A stretch of 64,000 nucleotides of DNA from Buxus sempervirens (Eukaryota; Streptophyta; Magnoliopsida; Buxales; Buxaceae): contig OX387182.1 in assembly GCA_947561395.2 (NCBI GenBank), positions 39,859,949 to 39,923,948 on the forward strand. The letters run 5' to 3'. The position numbers and the translations under genes are program-made. This document shows positions 43,649-55,899 of this stretch, piece after piece. Under the pieces are notes generated by a model, which did not search any database, was not told where the DNA came from, and worked only from the letters and a program-made list of their open reading frames with translations. The number at the start of each line of letters is the position of its first letter. The first letter of the stretch is position 1.

Positions 43649-43657
43649 TTTTCCCGC
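43649..43657 (+). promoter_or_regulatory. E2F-type site
   Basis: TTTTCCCGC is a match to the plant E2F consensus (TTTSSCGC), 46 bases upstream of the ATG of the coiled-coil gene. A CT-rich leader with (CT)n runs from 43674. E2F sites mark many S-phase genes. The match is short, so function is inference. Confidence 0.45.
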
Positions 43658-43703
43658 TAAATGGTTAAGGAGCTCCCTCTCTCTCTCTCTCCCTCTCGTG
43701 GCA

Positions 43704-45172
43704 ATGGCGCTTCCATCTGGTTTCCGAGAAAGGCTCAAGCACATGGAAGAAACCAGAAACCAGAGGCTCTCTCTCCTTCAGGTTCAAAGCCCTAATCTTG
43801 TTCTTTTCTCTTTCCTCAAAACCCTAGTTCTTATTCTTACTCACCATCCACAAGAGAGAATAATTTCAGGCTGAAAAAGATCTTCAAACCAACAAATCTC
43901 TGCTCCTGACGGCAAAGCGTTCGAACATCCGATGCATGGAGCAACGCTGCCTGATGATGGAGCAGAAGAGAGCTGAGTTAAGCTGCAAGATCTTAGCTCA
44001 AAAGTCAGAAATCAAGAGATTCGAGTCCGAGTACCAAATCATAGCTCAGAAGTTTAGGTACTTCCGTTGATGCCATTGGTTTTCTCCAATTAAGGATTGG
44101 TCTGTTCTTAAGGAATTGAATCATGGATATGTTGGGTTAGGGATTTGAAGAGTGAGGTGGAGGAGTTTGAGGAGTGTGAGAAGAACAAGGACAGGTTTTA
44201 TGAGATGAAGAGTGCTGAAATGCGGGAATTTCAAGGTAAAGTGAAGGAATGTGTCTTGGAGTCCCGTCTGCAAGTGCAGGAGATGAGGTACAACAGGGAT
44301 AAGGTAAAGTTGGAGCCTTTAGTCCTTCTGTTCGTGAAATTGTTTGAATGGCTCTGGTGTATGTTTGTGTCTGTGTTTGTGCTGGTATGTATGTATCATA
44401 CTTGTGTACAGCCAAAGCTTTATCAAATTGCTACTGTTTTATTGATAATAATGTAGTTGGACAACTTACAATCTTTGCATGCTCAAATGGTTCAAACAAT
44501 TTCCTTGTTGTCCAATCAATGATCAGTATCATCCTTAAATAGCAGGGTTGGCTGAGTTGGGCAGGTTGGGTTGAGTGTATGTATTAATTAGTCTTGACAC
44601 AACTCAAAGCTGCACATTTGTTAAACAGGTTGAGTATAATCAATCCCACCCCAAACCATATGAAAAGGTACTCAATCTGATTGTTTAACTCATCTTTTTC
44701 TTTGAAATTTGTAAAAATCAGTATACGCTAAAAAATTATGCATTCACTGTTCTTGGTTTCAGGAGTTTTCATTGACTTAAAAGAGAATTCTGTTGAGCAA
44801 TTTTCCGAATTTGGGAGTTATTAATTATAACTTCAAAAGTTATCTTGTACAGGATGATATAACCTTTAATTGCTCCTGCATCTGTTTTACCATCTGTGGA
44901 TGAATTAAACATTTGAACTATTCCACTGAGATAGACAAATATGTTTGATTGAGCTTATTTACTGGTATTTGGTTTCTCTGTTTCAGCTGAAATTGAGCCT
45001 CAAGGAACTTCAAGGAAACAGTGGATACCTAAGTAATTCAGAGATAGCTGCAGCTGAGACAGTAAGGGCCAAACTTTTATCTGTTAAAGAGAACTTGGAG
45101 AGAAACTTGGCTTCAAACTACCAACTAGGAGCACAGTTGGAAAAGCAGCTGCAGAAAGCTTTGATTTCATAA
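43704..45172 (+). CDS. Coiled-coil protein of unknown function, four exons
   Basis: The exons are 43704-43781, 43870-44057, 44141-44303 and 44987-45172, with GT/AG introns of 88, 83 and 683 nt. Joined they give 615 nt and 204 residues ending QLQKALIS. The start MALPSGFRERLKHMEETRNQ is preceded by a CT-rich leader and an E2F-type site. The protein is almost wholly charged and helical (KRAELSCKILAQKSEIKRFE, LKSEVEEFEECEKNKDRFYE), with no signal peptide or membrane segment, and is rich in Glu, Lys and Leu at heptad spacing. I do not recognise the family with certainty. A promoter E2F site together with a small coiled coil would fit a cell-cycle or kinetochore-type component, which is inference. 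It is the only host-like gene in the window that is complete and open. Confidence 0.85.
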
Positions 45173-46950
45173 AGAGAAGAAAAAAAAACCTAGAGCAATG
45201 AAACAGAGGCCTGAGTGGCATGTCCAAAAACATGATAAATCAATGAAATCAATTGGTGCAGGTGAATAAGACAACATATATCCAATCTGCATGAGTCACA
45301 AGTTACAACTAGATATTGTCTTTGTTTGACAATTGTTGTAGTTGAAATCCTGATATCTTGTGAGGATATGGTGTCCTATTCATAATGATGTAGAATTCCA
45401 TTGTAATAATATCCATTTTCAGTGAAAAAGAATTCCTCCATTCTTTATGTGAAGTTACACACACTACAGAGATTGAAATTTAATATCCGAGATGCTAATC
45501 GTTTCTTATTACTAGGAAAGGCTGAATTTCTTAAGTAGGTTGCCTGGCCTCCACACTCCACAAAAAGGAGGAATCGTAATACTCCAAAACACAACATAAC
45601 ACGGCCCTCAACAGAATAAAATTACTCATTCTTCTTCCTTTTCTTGTTTTCAAAAGAATATAGAAATACAAGAGCATGATAAATTAAACCTCTGAATTCA
45701 TTAAATTAGGCATACAAACTAAGGGAAATATTAATTGGAAACTCTAAGTACTAAGCCAACACAAAAAGAAGTGGAAAAAAAAATGCTCATTAAATAGGGT
45801 GGTTAAGTCAGGGTTTTGCTGGGGGCTTCATTGGTTGGCCTAGAATTGAATAATGGATTTAATGGTCTAGACTCAACATTGGTGATGGGCTTAATGGGTT
45901 GAGCTGAAACAACTGAAGAAGATGAAGAGTGGTTTGATTTAAGCTAAGTAAATGAGTGCCACCTTCTAGTGAGCAGGCATTGGTAGTTTGACATTTCCAC
46001 CCAAAAAAATTTGTAGTTTGACAGAGTTCAGCACAATGACAAGAATAATACCTTTTCTGCTATGAAATATGGTGCTATTATTGTTAGTGCCCTTGAGAGA
46101 TATCTTAACAATAAAATAAGCACTTAAAAACAGTTTGAAGCTTCTGAAAGATTGAAAAAGTCTATATGGGGGCTAGTTGTTCAAGGAAATTCTGGTGCGA
46201 ATAGAAATTGCAGCTCCTCTAGGGTCCTAATCAACAATTTTTTGGCCTCAAACCTGAAGAATTGATTGAAATTTAATAAATGGACTAATACAACATGATC
46301 CAACATGCTCTAGAAGTAAGTACATGAGACATAACAGTTGCTGTAACATATTTTTCTAAATAATTATGGTTCTACTTCTAATTGAAGACAGTTGGGTGCC
46401 ACAAAACTAAATAAACTTGCTTTGGGATGCTTCATTTAAACCCCCTCTTATTTTCGTATACTTCTCACACTAATATCTTTCGTTTGCAGTAACAAACAAG
46501 TATCCCAAAAAACCCACCTTGACTGCAAGTGAAAGCAAACACAGAGAGGAAAAAGACTTCCATTTTAATTTTTGTTTCTCTCCTTCCCAATCATGATCCA
46601 TCATCTGCTTTGGATTCTTTCTCATTATATTTTTTTTCATTATTTCAGTAGTTTTAGTCCAAATATAATAAGTTAAGGAAGTCTTTCTTCATTCAACATT
46701 ATTGATTGCACAACTCTCCTTGGCTTTAGAACTTTCTTCTCCTCCTTTTTGCAGCCTCTTTCTTGTGCCTTTTTTTATTTTATTTTTTTCAGTTGCAGAA
46801 ATAAACTGAAAAGGGATTCAGTTTGGCCCCCCTTTAATGGGATGATTGGTGAACTTAAAGGTCCATGGCAGCTTATACATTTGAAATGTTAAATGACTTA
46901 AGCCAGATTACATTCACTAGAGTTTAGCACTTTCAACATCTATTATAGTG
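45173..46950. other. AT-rich intergenic stretch
   Basis: The first 300 bases are probably the 3' untranslated region of the coiled-coil gene. The rest shows no coding or repeat structure that I can support. Confidence 0.5.
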
Positions 46951-48709
46951 CTTTGAACATGGCTGACTCGAAAATGTTTTGATGAGTTGACATGTAAAGT
47001 TGAGTAAATAAACAATCACGCCAGGATTCCCCTCCAATGTGATTGGGCGTGGGGACTTTAAAATCCGAATATTCTCCTTATCCCTCACCCACAAATAGTA
47101 TGTGTGTCCCAAATCATACTCTTATGACATCCTTATACCCTCTTATTTAAACCAAACGGCACCCACATTATATCCATTCTATTCCAAAGGCGAACAAAAC
47201 ATAAAATACTTCTTTATAGCTTGTCAAACTTCCAAAAAGATTTTCTCTTGCTTCTTTTGTCTTAATCTCATCAGCTCCTCACACTTTAAACATATATAAA
47301 CCCTTCACCCATCTTCCCATCATCCTTACTGTTCCATAAGAACACTCCAATCTACTCCCCTCTACCTGCTCTTTTTGTTCATCACTCTTTGATTACTGTC
47401 CTTCACAACCCAAAAAACCAAACTAAAACAAATCAAGTACCAGCATTTACTGCCGAATGATTGGGGTTTGGTGTTCGAGAACGGCGTATTTCACCGCAAG
47501 GACCCAACAACTGAGACTTCAGAAGGACGACAAGCGAACGCTCGCAAGAAGGTGCTAATACATGTCCCCACCAACAAAGTCATATCTTATTACTCCTCAT
47601 TAGAGGAAACCATTTTTCGATTAGGTTAGGAGAGGTACTATGATGACACAGACCTCTTCCAGTTCCACAAGAGTATAACCGTTGATCTCATCTCTCTACC
47701 TAGAAAATTAGGATTCTTTGGCCTAGAGAATTCTCCAAGTTCAAGTCCTTTCACGTGTATGATATTGTCATTAAGAATCATTTCCTCCTTGGAAGCATTG
47801 GAGCCTATCCGCAACCGCATACAGAGATTACACATTGATTGTATTTGGGATAGCTTGAAAGATGCTCAGTGACTTATCCAAGCATTCAACTTGAATGAAC
47901 TTGAATAAGATGATGCTGACTGTAACGGCCCTAGCAATAACAAATGCAGATACTCAATAGATGGAGATTATTCTCTGATTCAAAACAATGGTAACGAGGT
48001 TCAAAGTAAAACCTAGGATCGATTGCGATATCGTTTCCTCTGGATTGCAGTTGGGGAGCTATTAATTCCATTAGCATTGGCAGGGCTTGAGGACTGCCCT
48101 CTGTTAGAGGAAATTAGTATCAAGGTTGAAGGTAACGGCAGGGAAGGCCTAAAGCATCCAAAAAACTGAATTTGGAGTAAGCTCTCTCGAAGTGGCATTC
48201 AGATTAAGCTCACTTATGCAGTATCCTCGCCTGTTGAAGATGCAGCTGGATTGTGGGGATGCAATAGGTTATGCATTGAGTGCACCAACTGGGCGTACAG
48301 ACTTGAGTCTGTGGAAGAGGTTTTACTTAAATGGGATTGGAATTTGAATCTCAATGAGCTTGATTACTAACCACCACATGTCATGATATGAGTATCAAAA
48401 TGCGAGTAGACTTATGCAGTTGCTTTAAGGATGTGACACTTTAATAATACAGGATGAAACGGCTATTCAACGAATCCTCAAAGTGACTGCACGAATCTAC
48501 TCGCATTTTAGTACCTATATCATTCTTTGGTACAGGATAGTAATCTTCTCTCAACTGTACATCCCTGAGATTGGGAATCCTGAGAAGAAACATCATAAAG
48601 TGCTCATAGATTGTGCCATGGATGAAGAGCTTTCTGAAGGTGGCACGTTCTGTAAGCAACCCAGCAACAGGGAGAAAAGAGGGTCTTTTGGTACACATCC
48701 AGTTGCACT
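46951..48709 (+). pseudogene. Left arm of F-box/LRR-type inverted duplication
   Basis: It mirrors 48875-51772 in reverse. From 47456 the plus strand carries a broken F-box/LRR-like gene: WGLVFENGVF, then stretches with many stops, then CPLLEEISIKVEGNGREGLK, DAAGLWGCNRLCIECTN, AYRLESVEEVLLKWDWNLNLNELDY (about 48090-48370) and KMRVDLCSCFKD. From 48441 to 48698 the gene's last exon (FLLRIPNLRDVQLREDYYP, KMRVDSCSHFEDSLNSR) lies in the opposite orientation, so the arm is itself folded back. The C-terminal motif resembles the Arabidopsis At1g10780-type F-box proteins, as judged from memory. There are multiple stops and no F-box in frame. The upstream part (46951-47330) looks like its promoter, with atatataaaccc at about 47291. 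Confidence 0.7.
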
Positions 48710-48874
48710 GCTCATTTCCATTTCTGCCACGCTTTCAAACTCTCCCTTTTCCAGGCAATTGAGACTTGACCACTTCTTTCCTCTCTCTCTCTCTCTTTTT
48801 AATTTTTTGTGAACCAAATGTACTTTCTTTTTTAAATTTTTTTTGTGAACCGGATGTACTTTTTTTTTTGAGGA

Positions 48875-51772
48875 TGTGCAACTGGATGTACACCAGAGGA
48901 CCCTCTCTTTCCTTGCTGCTGGGTTGCTTACAGAATGTGCCACTTTAAGAAAACCCTTCATCCATAGCACAACCCATGAGCACTTCATGATGTTTTTTCT
49001 CAGAATCCCCAATCTCAGGGATGTACAGCTGAAAGAAGATTACTATCCTGCACCAGAGAATGATATAAGTACTAAAATGCAAGTAGACTCTTCCAGTCGC
49101 TTTGAGGATGCGTTGAATAGCCGCATCATCCCGTATTATTAAAGTGTCACATCCTTAAAGCAACTGCACAAGTCTACTCGCATTTTAATACTCATATCAT
49201 GACATGTGGTAGCTAGTAATCAAGCTCATTGAGATTCAAATTCCAATCCCATTCAAATAAAACCTCTTCCACAGACTCAGGTCTGTACGCCCAGTTGGGG
49301 CACTCAATGCATAACCTATTGCATCCCCACAATCCAGCTGCATCTTTAACAGGCTAGGATACTACGCAAGTGAGCTTAATCCGAATGCAACTTCGATAGA
49401 GCTTACTCCAAATTCAGCTTTTGGGATGCTTTAGGCATTTCCTGCCGTTACCTTCAACCTTTATACTAATATCCTCCAACAGAAGGTTGTCCTCTAGCCT
49501 TGCCAATGCTAATGGAGTTAGTGGCTCCCCAACTGCAATCCAAAAGAAACAATATCGCAATCAATTCCAAGTTCTACTCTGAAACCCATTACGATTTTTT
49601 TATATCAAAGAACAATCTCCATCCATTGAGTATTTGCATTTCGTATTGCTAGGGCTGTTACAGTCAGCATCATCTTGTTCAAATCGAATGCTTGGACAAG
49701 TCGATGAGCATCTTTCAAGCTATCCCAAATACAATTAATTTGTAATATCTATATGCGGTTGCGGATCGGCTCCAATAACTCCAAGGAAGAAATGACTTGA
49801 ACTTGGAGAATTCTCTAGGCAAATGAATCCTAATTTTCTAGGCAGAGAGATGAGATCAACGGTCATACTCTTGTGGAACTGAAAGAGATCATAGTACCTC
49901 TCCCAACCTGACCTAAAAAGGATTTCCTCTAATGAGGAGTAATAAGATATGACTTCCTTGGTGGGAACATGAACTTAACACCTTCTTGCGAGCGTTTGCC
50001 TGTCATCCTTCCGAAGTCTCAGCTATTGGGTCCTTGCAGCGAAATACGCCGTTCTCAAACACCCAAACCCCAGTCATTCGGCGATAAATTCTGGTACTTA
50101 GTTTCTTTTAGTTTGGTTTTTTTGGGTCGTGAAGGACAGTAATCTAAGAGTGATGAACAAAAAGACCAGATAGAGGGGAGTAGTTTGGACTGCTCCTATA
50201 GAACAGTAAGGATTATAAGAAGATGGAAGAAGGTGGAATGGTTTATATATGTTTGAAGTGCAAAGAATTGTTGGAATATTTTAGGGCTTCCAACATGTCC
50301 CACAAGATATAAAATGTCTAAAATGAAAGTTTTTAGACAAATCAGGATTGTCTTCGAATTACTCAAGCTTCCAAGGGCTTATGAACTTGGAATTTAGGCT
50401 TCCAAAGCTTCCTGAAATTACGCAGGCTTTCAGGGACCTTCATAAGCTTCTAGAATCACACAAGCTTCTAGAGGCTTATGAAGATAAGATTCTGAAATTT
50501 CAGGCTTCCAGAGGTCCTATGTGTTAAGGAATTAAGAGGCTTCCTTAGGCCTATACAAATTTCTTGGAATGAGCGCAAGCGTCCAAGGGCTTATGAAGTT
50601 TTTGAAGAATCTGGAATTTCAGGCTTCCAGCCATCCTATGAGTTGAGGAATTACGCAGGCTTCCTCATATCAATGAAGTTTTGAAAAATCTGAAAGTTTA
50701 GGCTTCCAACAATCCCATGAGTTTCTAAATTAAGGCTTTAGAAGACCTATGAAATTAAGAATTACTCAAGCTTTCCTAAGGCTTGTAAAAATCTGGGATT
50801 CAATCTGGGATTCAAAGGTTACTGGTGGCCCATGAAATCTGAAGTTTAAAAGCCTTCAGTTGTCCTATGAATTGATTTTTTGAAATTCCAAGGCTTTCAA
50901 AGGCCGAAAAAGATTGATGGAATTAGTCAGGCTTCTAAGGGCCTATGAAGCTTAAAAATCTGAAATTCAAAGGCTTTCAGAGGCCTATGATAAACTTGAT
51001 AAAATTTGAAATTCAAAAGCTTTCACATGCCTATGATGTTTTTTTGAACCTTCTTTGAAACTCTTTGAGTTGAAAAAGAAGCACAAGTTGCTTTAAAGAA
51101 GTTGATTTTTTTTTTAATTTTTATTCTTTTTATTTCTGATTTTGAGTTGTTATTTGCGTGGAATTCAATCGTTTCCAAATGACCCACAAAAGGACTTTTT
51201 AAAAGCTTGGGATTCCAAGGTTCCCAAGAAACCTATGCACTTATTTGGAAGATCTTTTCTTGGGGTAGAACACGAAGATTATTTAAGTTTTGATGACTTA
51301 AAACTTGAGATTTTCTTTGAAGACTTAGCTCTGAAAACAAATCAAATATAAGACTAATTTCTAACTCATCTCAAAGACAAGTTATGAGAAGAATGTAGCC
51401 TTATATTGACTTATTATTCCACATTTTTGCAAACTTCCCCAAAGTTAAAAGTTTAGGCATGAGGAGTTGATGAGCTTAAAACAAAAGAAGAAAATCCTTT
51501 TGGAAGTTTGGCAAACTATAAAGAAGTATTCTATTCCTCGTTCGCCTTTGGAATAAAATCTAGATAATGTGGGTTTCGTTTGGTTTAAATAAGAGGGAAC
51601 AAGAATGTCATAAGAGTGTAATTTGGGACACACATACCATATGTGGGTGGGGGATAAAGAGAATATTAGGATTTTAAAGTCCCCACTCCCAATCACATTG
51701 GGGGAATCCTGGCATCTACTCAACTTTATATGTCAACTCATCAAAACATTTTCGAGTCAGCCATGTTCAAAG
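48875..51772 (-). pseudogene. Right arm of F-box/LRR-type inverted duplication
   Basis: This is the reverse complement of the left arm, with many point differences. An open C-terminal piece reads on the plus strand at 48876-49142 (ECATLRKPFIH, FFLRIPNLRDVQLKEDYYPA, FEDALNSR). The gene body then runs on the minus strand from about 50070 down to 49150. The promoter-side sequence (51455-51772) is separated from the body by an insertion of about 1.18 kb (50275-51455) that the left arm lacks. It is broken by stops in all frames. Confidence 0.7.
50275..51455. repeat. Insertion with degenerate GGCTTCCAAGGGCCTATGAA repeats
   Basis: It is present in the right arm only. Over about 800 bases the words aggcttcc(a), gggc(c/t)tatgaa and gaattacgcaggctt recur every 40 to 60 bases with many changes. 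There is no clear terminal repeat and the origin is unknown. Its style resembles the degenerate GGTACC array at 15110. Confidence 0.65.
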
Positions 51773-52898
51773 TTTAGGGTTGCTTCCATGGCTTTGCAAA
51801 TAGCCATAGCTAGCCTGCAATGATCTCATGGCATGTGTTTGATAAACAAATAGCCATAGCTAACATTCATAAGCAAATAGCCATAGCTAGCAGCTAACAA
51901 AAGAGGAAAATTGAAGGCGGAAGTGCAAAACCATAATATCAATTGTGACAAGGCTATTCTTGTCCCTCTATGGCCATAATACCTCATGAGCTCTATTCCT
52001 ATAACAAAATCTATTGTTCTTTGATATAACACTTTTCTAATCTAACGCGGGGAATAGAAATCCCTATGATAGGTTTCAATCCCGTGTACAAAAGTTCGAG
52101 AAAGATAAAAAATTACAATATAGAGAGATCACCAGCTTCCTAGGAGCTCGGTTGCCAATAAGAACCTGATTCATGATGATCTCTAACTTGTCCACATCAC
52201 TAACATGGATGTCTTTTAGGAGTTGGGATCATTTTTCCCTTAATGACCATGTCACTATCAACATATCATGGCTAAAATTTAAAAAATATTTTAGAGTAAA
52301 ATACAGCCATAAAATAGCACTAAAAAAAACTCATGAACGCACATGGAATAAAAAACTCTCACAGAGATAAAGGATAAGATGAGGAAGAGTTTAAACTTTA
52401 AATAATTAGTATCCTTACCCATACAGCCAACCTTATGCCAGTCCAAAATGGCCTATCCAAATCACTATGGCACTGGATTAGTTTCAGCTAGTATCAAGGG
52501 ATCTTTTAAGTATTACCTAAAAAATTATGCATGCCTTTATATGTCCTACGTCTAGTCATTCTAACGCCAATACAGGTTGGCCAACCCATATCAGTATTTG
52601 GCAATACTTTAAATCATAGAGGGAGGGAGGAGAGGCAAGTAGGCTAATACTTTAAATCAACAGCTAGCAATAATTAATGTGTTTTACCAAATATTTAAAT
52701 GCAATATTTATATTAGAAAAATATTAAAAAATGGAAATTTGAGGAAGAAGAAAAGCTCAAAATTAAAAAAAAAAAATCAAAATTTGAAGAGGAAAAAAGA
52801 AGATAACATTACACAAGATATCAAGAGTTGTACTGATTAATTCCAATCATTCTTGTTGTCATTGTTAGTTATTTATTTCTTTTTATTCTATGAAATAC
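51773..52898. other. Non-coding stretch
   Basis: A short word, caaatagccatagcta, is repeated three times at about 51797-51890. Nothing else is recognised. Confidence 0.5.
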
Positions 52899-52952
52899 CT
52901 TGATGAACTCCTGATCAAAATCTGCTTCAGCCTCAAAATCTGGGGCTGTATT
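52899..52952 (-). pseudogene. Lone exon end of 2-Cys peroxiredoxin (BAS1-type)
   Basis: On the minus strand the frame reads NTAPDFEAEADFDQEFIK and then meets a splice donor (AAG/GTATTT). This matches the conserved APDFEAEAVFDQEFIK segment just before the next exon of chloroplast 2-Cys peroxiredoxins, with Val changed to Asp. Neither the exon with the peroxidatic Cys nor the transit peptide is found nearby. The 5' limit of the fragment is unclear. Confidence 0.7.
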
Positions 52953-55773
52953 TTCCAAACAAAGGAAATAGAGTGGATTGGGTGTGGTTTTTGACCTATT
53001 AGGGATTAGCCCAACTTGAAGTTAATCAGTCCAAACTGTTTCCAGTATGAATTGAGCCTGACCCCAACCTAAAGATTTATCTTTTTAATTCAAGCTGGCT
53101 TCATTTCAGATTGATGCAAGCTAAAGATATGCTTGGAGCTCCATACACTAAAGGGCATGTTTTTGTTACATCACAAAATTATTCATTTTTTTATGGCTTC
53201 ATATCAGCATTCTCTACTGCCAGATAAAATTATTATGTATTTATTTCCGCTTAACTGTATATCCGTTCTTTATAAAACAGTAGTTTGGTCCATTAGAGCT
53301 TAGGTTTGGGTTATCTGTTCTTTTAAGTTATTATGACATGATTTATTGGCTGTATAAATCATTTAACAGTGCATATGTTTGAGGTTAGTATCAGATAATA
53401 TCTATATAATATTTATTGTATATTTTTAATTAAGGTGGTCTGAGGCAGGCTTACTTTGGGCCTACAGCAAAGAAAAACTGTACTGGAACCCATTTAGGCT
53501 AGTGCAATCAAGCTTTTATTAGGATTTTGTCAGGGGTTTTTTGGGTTTGTCTAGCTCCATGTATTTATGAGTTGGCATGTGTTAGTCCAAAATCTTATCA
53601 TGTTCTCCCTTTTCAGTGGTTGAAAATAATACTCTCATTTTAGCATCGAATGGTAATGTGATTTTTCTCTTGATTTTATTAATATGACAATTAATTACAT
53701 CTTCTCAATATTGTGATTTCTCCTTCCATTTTGCAGTCTAAAGTAACTAGCAACTTATAAATTTTTTCCTTTGCAAGCAACATTAAAGGAAAATTTTGTA
53801 TGAAATTTAGGTTCAAGGTAATTTCCACAACAGGAAATAAAAGCCAGCACTTTCCCAAAGCCAAGATTGTACTAAACCCCAAGACAACCATTCGTAATTC
53901 TACATCAATCAGAAATAAAGAGAATTTCATAACAAATCCTAGTACTGAATCATAACACAGTCCACCACTACCTTAACAAACTAAAAACAAGATTTCTATT
54001 TGAGTAACAACTAACTTTCCATTTAACAAGTATTGAAGGGCAATATAAGTGACTATCATTTCAATAACTCATACACAGATCTTAACACATTAGGGGTATT
54101 TTGGCTTTGCCTTTCTGATGAAAGTGATTCCTAGGTTGAAAAGGTGCTTCAAATTTATAAATAAACATTTGGTAAACCCATGCTAGAAGCAATTCCAAAA
54201 GAATCATCGCATCTCAATCTTTACAAGCTATAAATTTCTTACTTTTCAATTCATGTTTATTCAGGAATCAGTTTAGAGTTTAAATGGAACTTATCTTAAG
54301 GTCTCATTTGCCCTCAATATAAACCCTTCAATACCTATTTTAAACATAGGGCTTTCTGTAAAACTCCCATTAACATTTTCTATCTAGCATAGATCTCTCA
54401 CATAAGATCCATACAAATAAGCAATGCAGAAAAAACCCAAAAACAAAATCCCCCAAATATCTCTCTTATTGATGTCTCCTACTCAACCCAGATTTATCTC
54501 TCCCTCTCGTTCACATTTTATACTTCACATGAAAGTGCTTTTTACTGTCTTTACCAAACATTTTTCATTTTTTTTAACCACATCGTATTAAATGTTTCAC
54601 AAGAATTGATTCTAAAGGAATCATGTCTCCTTCCAAGAAGCAATACGAGTTAGAAAGGTCAATAAAACTCAGAGTCTTACAATAACTTATAGGAGAACCA
54701 CCAGAAAGATTTGGGTTACAGTGTGGCAACTGGCAAGTTGATCACAACATATTGCGGCCTTCTTCTTGTTAGAAGTTCATAGGCAAAATCAATATGGTAT
54801 ACGGCAAGGGTAAGGTTCAAAAAAGGCCTAGCATCACAACAATAAGTTCAGTTTGAATAAGAGATGGAATAATACATTCCTCATAATAGCATAGGATCGC
54901 ATGGATTGCTAAGAGAATTAAAACACGACGATTGAAGGCGAAAACCCCAGGTCTATGGGATTACCCCAAGACCATACCACTGACCCCAATCACCTTTAAG
55001 TACTCAAAATTAAATTACATTATACATTCTTCATTCATTCCATATACATGCCACTAGATCTAAAAACTATAAACATTTAAAATAAGAGGTAGAAGATATA
55101 AGGTTTTTAAACCACGAAAAGAAAGCATGTATAAGTACCTTCTACAAAACCTTGATGGTGCAATAATATTGAGACTACATAATTATTCTCATGCCAATAA
55201 CACCATATATCATGATTTGCAACCTTTACATTTATAATTTCATCCTATGTCTTAAAATCATAAATTATTAGATGGTGGCTCGATACCGCTATGTCTAGGA
55301 TCGTTAACTTAAACACACGAAGAAATAATCTAAGCAGATAGAAAATTAGCAAATTGAATATTGAAACTATTAATTAAAAGGCAAATCTATTTGAACATCT
55401 GATTAGATCAAATAGATCAATAAATAAGATCAATTGAAGGGACTTTCCAAATACCAGTTAGTTCCCCTAGGTTGCCTTCAATCGCAGTCGGATGATAATC
55501 CGAAAGCTATTCCTCGGCAGAGCCCGGTAGGTGGTATTTGTTGAACATAGGTACAGATCTCAAGCCAGGGGGCGTCTGTTGATCTGTCTCGGTACTTCTA
55601 GAGTCCCTAAAAGAATTGATCTTGATACATTGAACTTATTGATCTAATCTTTTGATTTTTGAAAGAAATTGAAGACAGCAAAACGAATACCAAAAATTAC
55701 AATGCATATCATATGCCATGGCCTAAATACTTACAGCATGACACATTATAGATACTAGAGAATAAATACTTAC
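52953..55773. other. Non-coding stretch
   Basis: It is AT-rich with no recognised domain. Around 55270-55640 the GC content rises (ccgaaagctattcctcggca, agcccggtaggtgg), which looks like a piece of another transposon but could not be classified. Confidence 0.45.
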
Positions 55774-55899
55774 CCGTTCTAGAGGCAACAAAAATGCAAA
55801 AGCACTTGATGATTTGCTTCCTGCTTTCAGAGCCACAGCTCTTCCTTGCCAATCAATGACTTGGGAACCACTTGACCCTCCTTTAGTTCCTAATGCAGC
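55774..55899 (-). pseudogene. DEG7: Lone exon of DEG7-type serine protease
   Basis: This is an exact exon of 126 nt on the minus strand between an acceptor (tttttacag, 55900-55901) and a donor (CGG/GTAAGT). Its 42 residues read AALGTKGGSSGSQVIDWQGR and AVALKAGSKSSSAFAFLLPL, then ER. It matches the catalytic-serine exon of plant DEG7 (Do-like 7), with the usual Pro after GGSSGS replaced by Gln. Flanking exons (ending FNTFYMQ, or starting VVRAL) are not found, so it is a captured or stranded exon and not a working gene. Confidence 0.82.
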
